Under the pieces are notes generated by a model. That model made no database searches, was not told the origin of the DNA, and saw only the letters and a program-made list of their open reading frames with translations. From NCBI RefSeq assembly GCF_003367245.1, contig NZ_QRGR01000007.1:1-64000 (forward strand): 64,000 bases of DNA, in the 5' to 3' direction. This document shows positions 53,011 through 60,368 of the stretch, one piece after another. The position numbers and the translations under genes were made by a program. How positions within the stretch are numbered: position 1 is the stretch's first letter; each line of letters starts with the position of its first letter. The DNA is from Pontibacter diazotrophicus. GTDB taxonomy: Bacteria; Bacteroidota; Bacteroidia; Cytophagales; Hymenobacteraceae.

Positions 53011-53559
53011 ATGAAAAAAAGATACCTCTCTATTGGCGACTTCAAGCGGAATGCCTTTATAGTGGCCGCCGCCGCTTGCATGGGCCTGACCAGCTGTGGA
53101 AACAGTGGCAGCCAGGACGAATGGAATGCAGATAGCGAAGTAGCTGTGCCGGATGGCATTGTAACTGAACTGACGGAGGAGGCCCCGGACCAATGGAAAA
53201 TAACAGATGAACGCACCACAGCTCCCGGCCAGAGTATGGCCATACTGAAGCACAACGATGGTCGTGTAGACACGCTGCAGGGGCTGGAACTGGAGAATCA
53301 GATGAAGGCACTCGCAGAAAACCAGCAAACTTACCAGCAGGGTGGCTTTGGTTTGGGCAGTGTGCTTTGGTGGAGCGGAATGGGCTTTATGGCCGGCCGT
53401 ATGATGTCACCCCGCCCTGCTTACTATGCCAACCCGAACCTGATCAACCGCACAGATAGCTGGCGCCAGAATGTACAGAGCTACAGGCAACGCACCACAG
53501 CGCCAGCCTCTGGCCGGAGTGGCTTCTTCAGAGGCCGCAGCGGCGGGGCCGGGTCCTAA
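53011..53559 (+). CDS. YgiB-like lipoprotein
   Basis: A 182-aa protein with a lipoprotein signal peptide (IVAAAACMGLTSC, lipobox Cys near residue 29). An acidic region follows, then a hydrophobic SVLWWSGMGFMAGRMM near residues 115-130, and a C-terminus rich in Arg, Gly and Ser (SGFFRGRSGGAG). The layout resembles E. coli YgiB (lipoprotein, MAGYMMGRLM, Gly/Arg tail). The next gene is a YgiC-type ATP-grasp protein, the same pairing as in E. coli. Function of the pair is not established. Confidence 0.68.
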   Translation: MKKRYLSIGDFKRNAFIVAAAACMGLTSCGNSGSQDEWNADSEVAVPDGIVTELTEEAPDQWKITDERTTAPGQSMAILKHNDGRVDTLQGLELENQMKALAENQQTYQQGGFGLGSVLWWSGMGFMAGRMMSPRPAYYANPNLINRTDSWRQNVQSYRQRTTAPASGRSGFFRGRSGGAGS

Positions 53560-53591
53560 ATTTGTACGCTCAGAAAAACACACGATTGACT

Positions 53592-54770
53592 ATGGGAAAT
53601 AAGACCGTACGCCTGACCAAGCATACAGGCGACGTGGAAACTGCTGTGCGCGGCCTGGGTTGGGAATGGTGCGTAGAAGACGGTTGTGCGAACTACGTGC
53701 CTGGTGAGGCTGTGGTAGTAGCCGAGAAAGAGGCGGATGCCTTATTAGATGCCGCCGATACACTGTACGACATGATGGTGCAGGCGGTACCGGATGACCT
53801 TCCCGACGCATTTCTGCATGTACTAGGTATACCCGAAAAACTTTGGCCCCTGGTGCGGCAGTCCTGGAACGACGAGCGGCACTGGCACCTGTATGGCCGT
53901 TTCGATTTGGCACAAACCCCGGAAGGACCAAAACTGATAGAGTTCAATGCTGATACGGCGACCTCTATACCTGAAACTGCTGTGGTGCAGTGGGCGAGCC
54001 TGGCCGCTGCCGGTAAGAATGACGCCAATCAGTATTCCGGCTTGTACGAAGCACTGGTAGAGCAGTTCAAAACCTGGCGCATGCTCAATGATGATCTCCC
54101 ACCCGCTTTGTTGCTAACTTATATTGGAGGCAGTGATGAAGATGAGACAAACTGCGCTGTGCTAGCCCAGGCTGCCCGCGAGGCAGGCTTTGATGCCCAC
54201 CTTTGCCCCATTGAAGAAGTGACTGTTTCCACGGAAGGCGCTGAGAAAGGCATATGGGCACAAGTAGAAGCGGAGCAGTGGCAGCAGTTTCCGTTCCTTT
54301 TTAAGCTGCTGCCCTGGGAGCAGATTGCCTGGGAAGAGCCGGAGCTACTCGAGAGCCTGACGCTGCTTTCCCGTACCCGCAATGTAGTCATCGCCAACCC
54401 CGCTTATACCTTACTTTTCCAGAGCAAAGGAATGCTGGCGTGGCTCTGGAAAGCTTACCCCTACCATCCGTTACTCTTAGAAGCAGACTTAGAGCCTATA
54501 AGTGGCAAGTATATCCGCAAACCATATTTTGGGCGCGAGGGGCAGAGTGTGGAAGTGGTGGACAGAGTGCGTGTCACGAAAATGGAAGGAGAATACGATG
54601 CCCAGAAACAAGTGTACCAGCGCTGGTGCGACCTGCCGGAAGACACAAACAACTACCAGTATCAGGCAGGCGTTTTCTGGGCAGGAGAGGGCTGTGCCAT
54701 CGGTTTCCGCCGCGAGAAGGGCATTATCACCAACCTGTCGCAGTTCGTGCCACACCTGGTGGAGGGGTAG
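53592..54770 (+). CDS. Glutathionylspermidine synthase-family ATP-grasp protein (YgiC-like)
   Basis: About 392 aa from the ATG at 53592 (MGNKTVRL), 32 bases after the lipoprotein stop. It contains the synthase fold of the glutathionylspermidine synthase family without the amidase domain: YGRFDLAQTPEGPKLIEFNADTATSIPETAVVQW, then LLPWEQIAWEEPE and SGKYIRKPYFGREGQSVEVV. By family it should form an amide bond using ATP, but YgiC/YjfC proteins do not make glutathionylspermidine and their substrate is unknown. Confidence 0.88.
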   Translation: MGNKTVRLTKHTGDVETAVRGLGWEWCVEDGCANYVPGEAVVVAEKEADALLDAADTLYDMMVQAVPDDLPDAFLHVLGIPEKLWPLVRQSWNDERHWHLYGRFDLAQTPEGPKLIEFNADTATSIPETAVVQWASLAAAGKNDANQYSGLYEALVEQFKTWRMLNDDLPPALLLTYIGGSDEDETNCAVLAQAAREAGFDAHLCPIEEVTVSTEGAEKGIWAQVEAEQWQQFPFLFKLLPWEQIAWEEPELLESLTLLSRTRNVVIANPAYTLLFQSKGMLAWLWKAYPYHPLLLEADLEPISGKYIRKPYFGREGQSVEVVDRVRVTKMEGEYDAQKQVYQRWCDLPEDTNNYQYQAGVFWAGEGCAIGFRREKGIITNLSQFVPHLVEG

Positions 54771-54773
54771 GTG

Positions 54774-55910
54774 ATGAAGATAGTCATTGCCCCGGATTCA
54801 TATAAAGGCAGTCTGTCCGCTAAGGAAGCCGGCAACACTATCAGAGAAGCCTTTATGCTTGAAATGCCCGGAGCAGAAGTGGTCGTCATACCCATGGCCG
54901 ATGGAGGGGAAGGTACTTTGGACTCCCTGCTTTTCTCTACGAACGGGGAAAGAGTGAATACTGTGGCAACCGGCCCCTTAGGAGAGCAAATCCATACCTG
55001 CTACGGCATTTTAGGTGACGGAGAAACGGCAGTGATTGAAATGGCCTTGGTGGCGGGGCTGCCGATGGTGCCGGAGGATATGCGAAATCCCACGCTGACC
55101 ACTACCTTCGGACTGGGCGAATTAATAAATCAAGCTATAGACAAAGGGTTGCGAAAATTCATTGTCGGTTTAGGAGGAAGTGCCACAAACGATGGAGGGC
55201 TGGGTATGCTACAAGCCTTAGGAGCGGCTTTCTTGGATCGGAATGGAATTAATGTAAAGCCAATAGGCGAGTCACTGCAGCAGATTATTGCTGTTGATTT
55301 TACAAATCTTCACCCGAAGCTGAAGGAATGCACGTTCAGGATTGCCAGCGATGTGGAGAATCCGCTATGCGGAGAAAACGGCGCCTCTTACGTTTTTGGT
55401 CCGCAGAAAGGAGCAACAGAAGAACAGATACGGGTTCTGGATGAAGGTATGAGCAATTATGCCAACCTGGTAGAGGAACATCTCAAAACAAAATTACAAA
55501 ACATACCTGGTGCAGGCGCCGCAGGAGGCCTGGGGTTTGGGTTCCTGGCTCTGGGAGCCGAAATCTTATCGGGTTCTCAGGTAGTAGCTGAGGCAGCCGG
55601 ACTGGAAAATCATATTAAAGAAGCGGATTGGGTCATAACAGGAGAGGGGCAGAGTGATTATCAGACACTCTATGGCAAAGCACCCTTTTATGTGGCAGGC
55701 CTGGCGGAGAAATATGGTGTTGGCACCATTCTGATTTCGGGAGGATTGGGAAAAGGGCATGAGCAACTGCTGGAGCATTTTGTGAGCTGCCATTCCATTG
55801 TCAATGCCCCGATGCCCCTGGAGAAAGCCATCGCACATGCGCAGCCTCTTCTGTTTTCCTGCGCACGAAACATAGCCCGTTTAATCAACAGAGCATCTCA
55901 ATCTAAATAG
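54774..55910 (+). CDS. Glycerate kinase
   Basis: About 378 aa from the ATG at 54774, three bases after the preceding stop; a GTG directly before is the alternative. The start KIVIAPDSYKGSLSAKEAG, then PMADGGEGTLDSLLF, IVGLGGSATNDGGLGMLQALG and GAGAAGGLGFGFLALG, identify a type 2 glycerate kinase (GarK/GlxK). It phosphorylates glycerate, usually to 2-phosphoglycerate. It is followed after 18 bases by a GntP-type permease, so import and activation of glycerate or a related acid are encoded together. Confidence 0.94.
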   Translation: MKIVIAPDSYKGSLSAKEAGNTIREAFMLEMPGAEVVVIPMADGGEGTLDSLLFSTNGERVNTVATGPLGEQIHTCYGILGDGETAVIEMALVAGLPMVPEDMRNPTLTTTFGLGELINQAIDKGLRKFIVGLGGSATNDGGLGMLQALGAAFLDRNGINVKPIGESLQQIIAVDFTNLHPKLKECTFRIASDVENPLCGENGASYVFGPQKGATEEQIRVLDEGMSNYANLVEEHLKTKLQNIPGAGAAGGLGFGFLALGAEILSGSQVVAEAAGLENHIKEADWVITGEGQSDYQTLYGKAPFYVAGLAEKYGVGTILISGGLGKGHEQLLEHFVSCHSIVNAPMPLEKAIAHAQPLLFSCARNIARLINRASQSK

Positions 55911-55928
55911 CCCGCTGTTAACTTCTCC

Positions 55929-57287
55929 ATGGTACAAGGCCCCTTGCTTTTTCTGATTCTGCTGCTGGGCGTTGGGTTCATTGTACTGGCAACTGCTAAA
56001 TTCAAGCTTCACCCGTTTCTGAGTCTGCTGATTGCTGCCTTTGGCGTCGGCATAGCCGCTGGCCTGCCTTTGAGTGAAGTGGTAAAAGCGATAAACGAAG
56101 GCTTTGGAGGCCTGATGGCTTATATAGGAATAGTAATCGTGGCAGGTACGGTTATCGGGAAAATTCTGGAGAAGTCTGGGGCGGCTCTCCGTATGGCAGA
56201 AGTGGTGTTGCGGATAGTTGGAGAGAAACGACCGCAACTGGCTATGTCGCTCATCGGGGCCATTGTAAGTATACCTGTGTTCTGTGACTCTGCCTACGTT
56301 ATTATGGCCAGCCTGAAAAAATCGCTGGCGCACCGGGCAGGGGTTCCGCTGGCCTCTATGTCTATCGCCCTTGCAACGGGTTTATACGCCACGCATACGC
56401 TTGTTCCACCAACGCCGGGACCTATCGCTGCTGCTGGCAATATCGGAGCCAGTGGCTATCTCGGCACTATTATATTGATAGGTTTAGTGGTGTCCGTGCC
56501 CGTGATGGCAGTTGGGTATCTGTGGGCAATTAAAGTAGCGTCTACCATTAAAATTAAAGGAGAAGACGAAGTGGTGTACTCCTATGAGGAGGTGGTGAGG
56601 GAATTTGGGCAACTGCCTTCTGCCGCTAAAGCATTCACACCTATTTTCCTGCCCATCATACTGATAGGAATAGGTTCAGTAATAAGCTACCTGCAATATA
56701 CAGGAGGTATAGCGGAGTTTCTTCTTTTTCTGGGCACACCCGTCGTGGCCTTGCTTATAGGAGTCTTTGCTGCTTTCCCCCTATTGCCAGCATGGAACGA
56801 GGAAACCTTAACCGGCTGGATAGGCGAAGGCCTGAAAGATGCAGCCATCATCCTGTTGCTGACAGGTGCAGGAGGAGCTTTCGGTTCAGTTATTAAAGCA
56901 ACGCCTGTAGCGGGTTTGATACAGGATTTTGCAGCAGGCGAATCGCTGCACGGCGCTTTCATTTTACTCATACCTTTCTTTGTGGCCGCTGCCTTAAAAA
57001 CGGCACAAGGGTCTTCTACAGCAGCGCTGGTCATTACCTCAGCACTTGTAGCACCCATGCTGGCAGAGGCAGGTATTACAGGTGCGGTACCATTGGCCTT
57101 AGTGGTCATGGCTATCGGGGCAGGCGCCATGGCCGTAAGCCACGTCAACGACAGCTACTTTTGGGTCGTAACACAATTCAGCGGCCTTAAAGTAACCGAT
57201 GCTTACAAAGCGCATACCATGGCTACTTTGATGCAAGGCATTGTCGCTATCCTGGTGACGATGCTGCTCTGGTTTGTTTTGGTCTGA
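55929..57287 (+). CDS. GntP family organic acid:proton symporter
   Basis: A 452-aa permease with about 12-14 membrane helices. GntP features include FGGLMAYIGIVIVAGTVIGKILEKSGAA, SIPVFCDSAYVIM, LATGLYATHTLVPPTPGPIAAAGNIGA and QGSSTAALVITSAL. Family members carry gluconate or related sugar acids. Coupling to glycerate kinase makes glycerate the most likely substrate. The nuo genes begin 158 bases later behind their own promoter. Confidence 0.93.
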   Translation: MVQGPLLFLILLLGVGFIVLATAKFKLHPFLSLLIAAFGVGIAAGLPLSEVVKAINEGFGGLMAYIGIVIVAGTVIGKILEKSGAALRMAEVVLRIVGEKRPQLAMSLIGAIVSIPVFCDSAYVIMASLKKSLAHRAGVPLASMSIALATGLYATHTLVPPTPGPIAAAGNIGASGYLGTIILIGLVVSVPVMAVGYLWAIKVASTIKIKGEDEVVYSYEEVVREFGQLPSAAKAFTPIFLPIILIGIGSVISYLQYTGGIAEFLLFLGTPVVALLIGVFAAFPLLPAWNEETLTGWIGEGLKDAAIILLLTGAGGAFGSVIKATPVAGLIQDFAAGESLHGAFILLIPFFVAAALKTAQGSSTAALVITSALVAPMLAEAGITGAVPLALVVMAIGAGAMAVSHVNDSYFWVVTQFSGLKVTDAYKAHTMATLMQGIVAILVTMLLWFVLV

Positions 57288-57412
57288 AATATGGCCCAAT
57301 ATAGCTGCGCAACAGTGCATGCATTCTGTTTTAGATGCGGCTTTGCATCTTGCCGTATTCTCAAAATCTCAATTACCATACCTGCTTATTAGCACATTCG
57401 CATATTAACTCC

Positions 57413-57420
57413 TAACTTTG
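57413..57420 (+). promoter_or_regulatory. -7 box upstream of nuoH
   Basis: TAACTTTG is a perfect match to the Bacteroidota -7 element TAnnTTTG, 25 bases before the nuoH ATG. The region 19-21 bases further upstream has no good TTTG, so the promoter is only half supported. Confidence 0.5.
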
Positions 57421-57445
57421 CTTTCTTAAAACAACCAGAACGCCT

Positions 57446-58549
57446 ATGCTCGCTTTCCTGCTGACACTTATGCTCTTGCTCGGAGTGGTAATTGTGCTGG
57501 CGTACGCAGAGCGGAAGGTGGCGGCCTTCATGCAGGACCGTCTGGGGCCAACCGAGGCAGGCCCTTATGGCTCGTTGCAGGCGGTGCTAGATGTGCTTAA
57601 GCTGCTGCAGAAAGAAGATATTGTGCCTGCCCTGGCTGATAAAGGCCTCTTTAAACTGGCACCCATTCTGATTTTTGCCGCTGTTTTTGCTGGCTTTGCA
57701 GTAATTCCTATCTCACCTACGCTGGTACCTGCAGGTATTGGCATCGGTGTATTTTACCTCCTGGCTATCATTTCGCTGGATGTGATTGGGCTGCTGATGG
57801 CAGGCTGGGGTTCGAATAACAAGTATGCGATGTTGGGAGCGATGCGATCGGTGGCGCAAATTGTGTCTTATGAAATTCCGGCCGGATTGGCTATTCTCTC
57901 TGCTGTCATGGTGAGTCAGTCGCTCGATTTCCAGGAAATTAGTTACCAGCAGGGTGTGCTCATGAATGCTTTCCCGGGAATGGGCTATGAGACAAACTGG
58001 TTGTTTGGAATTCAGGCATTGGGCATAGACACTACGAATATCGGAGGCATTACTACCTGGAACATTTTCCGGGCTCCCATGCTACTGGTGGCTTTTGTGA
58101 TATACTTTATCGCATCGCTGGCAGAGAGTAACCGGGCTCCGTTCGACATACCGGAGGCAGAGTCGGAACTGGTGGCAGGTTTCCACGTGGAATACTCCGG
58201 CTTCCGCTTCGCGGTACTGTTCCTGGCAGAATACAGCATGATGGTGTTGGTGAGCCTGGTGGCAGTTATCCTGTTCCTGGGCAGTTGGAATACTCCTTTG
58301 CCAAATATTGGCTCCGTAGCCCTTGCCAACTGGACTACCGGTACGATAGGTGAAATTTCCGGGAACCTGTGGGCGGCTTTCTGGTTAATCTCCAAAACTT
58401 TTGTGCTGCTATTCGTGCAACTGTGGGCCCGCTGGACGTACCCGCGCCTTCGCGTAGACCAGCTCATGTACCTGTGCTGGAAAGTACTGACACCGGTAGC
58501 CCTGGTGGTTGTGCTGTTAGCAGGCGTATGGCGATTATTGATGATATAG
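57446..58549 (+). CDS. nuoH: NADH-quinone oxidoreductase subunit H
   Basis: A 367-aa complex I membrane subunit. Family signatures are YAERKVAAFMQDRLGPTEAGPYGSLQAVLDVLKLLQKEDI, RSVAQIVSYEIPAGL and SLAESNRAPFDIPEAESELVAGFHVEYSG, with the conserved acidic loops at the quinone entry. It begins an operon H-I-J-K-L-M; subunits A to G are not in the window. Confidence 0.97.
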   Translation: MLAFLLTLMLLLGVVIVLAYAERKVAAFMQDRLGPTEAGPYGSLQAVLDVLKLLQKEDIVPALADKGLFKLAPILIFAAVFAGFAVIPISPTLVPAGIGIGVFYLLAIISLDVIGLLMAGWGSNNKYAMLGAMRSVAQIVSYEIPAGLAILSAVMVSQSLDFQEISYQQGVLMNAFPGMGYETNWLFGIQALGIDTTNIGGITTWNIFRAPMLLVAFVIYFIASLAESNRAPFDIPEAESELVAGFHVEYSGFRFAVLFLAEYSMMVLVSLVAVILFLGSWNTPLPNIGSVALANWTTGTIGEISGNLWAAFWLISKTFVLLFVQLWARWTYPRLRVDQLMYLCWKVLTPVALVVVLLAGVWRLLMI

Positions 58550-58552
58550 GAA

Positions 58553-58600
58553 GAGTTAGAGAGTTAGAAGGTTAATGAGTTAGAAAGTTGAAATAGTTGG
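58553..58600. repeat. Octamer tandem repeat between nuoH and nuoI
   Basis: Six adjacent 8-base units. Units one, two and four are exactly GAGTTAGA (58553, 58561, 58577); the others are degenerate (AGGTTAAT, AAGTTGAA, ATAGTTGG). It is non-coding and lies 3 bases after the nuoH stop. Confidence 0.7.
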
Positions 58601-58755
58601 ATACTGTCTTTTTAAGCTCTTTTCTGCCGCAGGGTTTTATTTTGTGGTTTTTAATGATGCAGGTTTTGGACTTGCGTTGCTGTAGTATGAAGTAAGCGTT
58701 CACATTTGAAATCTTACTTATTTTTCCTCAAGATGAAGTCTTGTGGTTGAAATAT

Positions 58756-59373
58756 ATGGAAACAATAAAGAAAGAAGCATATAAACATAAAAGTGGGTTC
58801 TGGCATGTGGTGAAGTCGCTGGTGAGCGGCGCGCGCCTGACGCTGCGCCACTTCGCAAATGCAAACAAGCGTCGCAAACCGGTATATGTGTCGGACGATA
58901 GCTATTTTAAGCAGCCGGATGGCCTGGCTACGCTCACGTACCCGTACGAAGCGCTGCCTATACCTGACAACGGGCGGTACCGCCTGCACAACGAGATAGA
59001 GGATTGCATTGTATGTGACCTTTGCGCAAAGGTATGCCCGGTGAACTGTATCACTATTGAGTCGGTGAAGGCGACAGAAGACATCGGCGTAACATCAGAC
59101 GGGACAAAAAAGCGCCTGTATGCGCCGGTGTTCGACATCGACATGGCCAAGTGCTGCTACTGCGGCCTCTGCACCACTGTTTGCCCAACCGACTGCCTCA
59201 CCATGACGCCGGTATACGATTTCAGCGAAGTGAATATCAAGAACATGATTTACCATTTCACTGACTTATCCCCGGAGCAGGCACAGGAGAAGCAGCGACT
59301 CTTTGAGAAACAGCAGGAAGAAATGGCCGCCGCAAAAGCTGCTGCATTGGCGGCTAGGAAGCAGCAGGGATAA
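58756..59373 (+). CDS. nuoI: NADH-quinone oxidoreductase subunit I
   Basis: About 205 aa from the ATG at 58756; a TTG 15 bases upstream is less likely. It holds the two [4Fe-4S] clusters N6a and N6b: CIVCDLCAKVCPVNC and CCYCGLCTTVCPTDC, each CxxCxxCxxxC. The N-terminus is basic and the C-terminus has a charged Ala/Gln/Glu-rich helix (EQAQEKQRLFEKQQEEMAA). It passes electrons to the quinone site next to NuoH. Confidence 0.96.
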   Translation: METIKKEAYKHKSGFWHVVKSLVSGARLTLRHFANANKRRKPVYVSDDSYFKQPDGLATLTYPYEALPIPDNGRYRLHNEIEDCIVCDLCAKVCPVNCITIESVKATEDIGVTSDGTKKRLYAPVFDIDMAKCCYCGLCTTVCPTDCLTMTPVYDFSEVNIKNMIYHFTDLSPEQAQEKQRLFEKQQEEMAAAKAAALAARKQQG

Positions 59374-59379
59374 TTGCAT

Positions 59380-59467
59380 AGACCTCGCAGTGTGCGCAGC
59401 TCCTGCGAGGTCTTGCTTGCTACGTGGCAAAGGATTTTGGCACCAGACGCTCGCAGGAACGAGGTCT
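59380..59467. repeat. Two related palindromic units between nuoI and nuoJ
   Basis: Unit one: AGACCTCGCAG (59380-59390) and CTGCGAGGTCT (59403-59413), an 11-bp stem with a 12-base loop. Unit two (59445-59467): AGACgCTCG and CGAGGTCT, the same arms with one inserted base. Both lie in the operon spacer and look like copies of an interspersed palindromic element. Confidence 0.65.
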
Positions 59468-59532
59468 TTTGAGCAATTTGTATTGAAACCTTACATTGAT
59501 ACTTGGTCAATGTCAACTGATAACTGAAAAGG

Positions 59533-60045
59533 ATGCTTTTCTACTTATTCGCCTTACTGGCGGTACTTTCGGGGACTTACATGGTGCTGACGCGCAACCT
59601 GTTGTATGCAGGCTTTTCGCTGCTGGTCACCTTGCTGAGCGTGGCTGGCATATACGTGCTGCTGTTCGCTGATTTTGTGGCGGTCACGCAACTGATGGTA
59701 TATGTGGGAGGCGTGCTGGTGTTGATTCTGTTCGGTATCATGCTGAGCAGCCGGGTACACGACCAGTCAGTCATGTCGGAGAGCGTGAATAAGGTGTGGG
59801 GTACGGTGATTACTTTCCTGATACTGGTTGGCCTGTGCTATACCATTTTGCATGCAAACCTCCACATGCTCCCCTGGCTGGAAACAGCTGATATGGATGT
59901 GTTGGGGCTGGAGAAAAGCACGGTACATATTATTGGCATAAAGCTGATGACGGATTTTATAGTGCCTTTTGAAGTAGCCTCGCTGCTCTTGCTGATTGCC
60001 CTGATGGGAGCCGCTTATATTGCCACTGACAAACAAAAAGTATAG
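59533..60045 (+). CDS. nuoJ: NADH-quinone oxidoreductase subunit J
   Basis: A 170-aa membrane subunit with five helices. The ND6-family pattern LLYAGFSLLVTLLSVAGIYVLLFADFVAVTQLMVYVGGVLVLILFGIML includes the helix-3 pi-bulge region. It is separated from nuoI by a 159-base spacer with palindromic units and is 2 bases before nuoK. Confidence 0.95.
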   Translation: MLFYLFALLAVLSGTYMVLTRNLLYAGFSLLVTLLSVAGIYVLLFADFVAVTQLMVYVGGVLVLILFGIMLSSRVHDQSVMSESVNKVWGTVITFLILVGLCYTILHANLHMLPWLETADMDVLGLEKSTVHIIGIKLMTDFIVPFEVASLLLLIALMGAAYIATDKQKV

Positions 60046-60047
60046 AA

Positions 60048-60359
60048 ATGGAGGGAGTCCCTTTAGAACATATCCTGATTTTGAGCGCTTTGCTTTTCAG
60101 CCTGGGCATACTGGCCGTCATTACGAAGCGGCATGCCGTGGTGGTGCTGATGGGGATAGAACTTATCTTCAACGCCGCTAACCTGAACCTAGTCGCTTTC
60201 AGCCGCTTTGATCCGCTGCTCCTGCAGGGGCAGTTGTTTTCGCTGTTCGTGATGTTGGTGGCTGCCGCCGAGGCTGCTGTGGCCCTTGCCATAGTGCTGC
60301 GCGTGTACCAGCTCTTTAAAACGGCCAACCTGAATCAAATCAATCACCTAAGCAAATAA
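60048..60359 (+). CDS. nuoK: NADH-quinone oxidoreductase subunit K
   Basis: A 103-aa three-helix subunit. The two membrane glutamates of ND4L/NuoK are visible in MGIELIFNAANLNLVAF and VAAAEAAVALAIVL. It is part of the proton path of the membrane arm. Two bases separate it from nuoJ. Confidence 0.96.
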   Translation: MEGVPLEHILILSALLFSLGILAVITKRHAVVVLMGIELIFNAANLNLVAFSRFDPLLLQGQLFSLFVMLVAAAEAAVALAIVLRVYQLFKTANLNQINHLSK

Positions 60360-60368
60360 AGGGACACG

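Noticed and set aside
58553..59467. CRISPR array
   Set aside because: The octamer units are contiguous without spacers, and the palindromes are only two imperfect copies. No cas genes are present.
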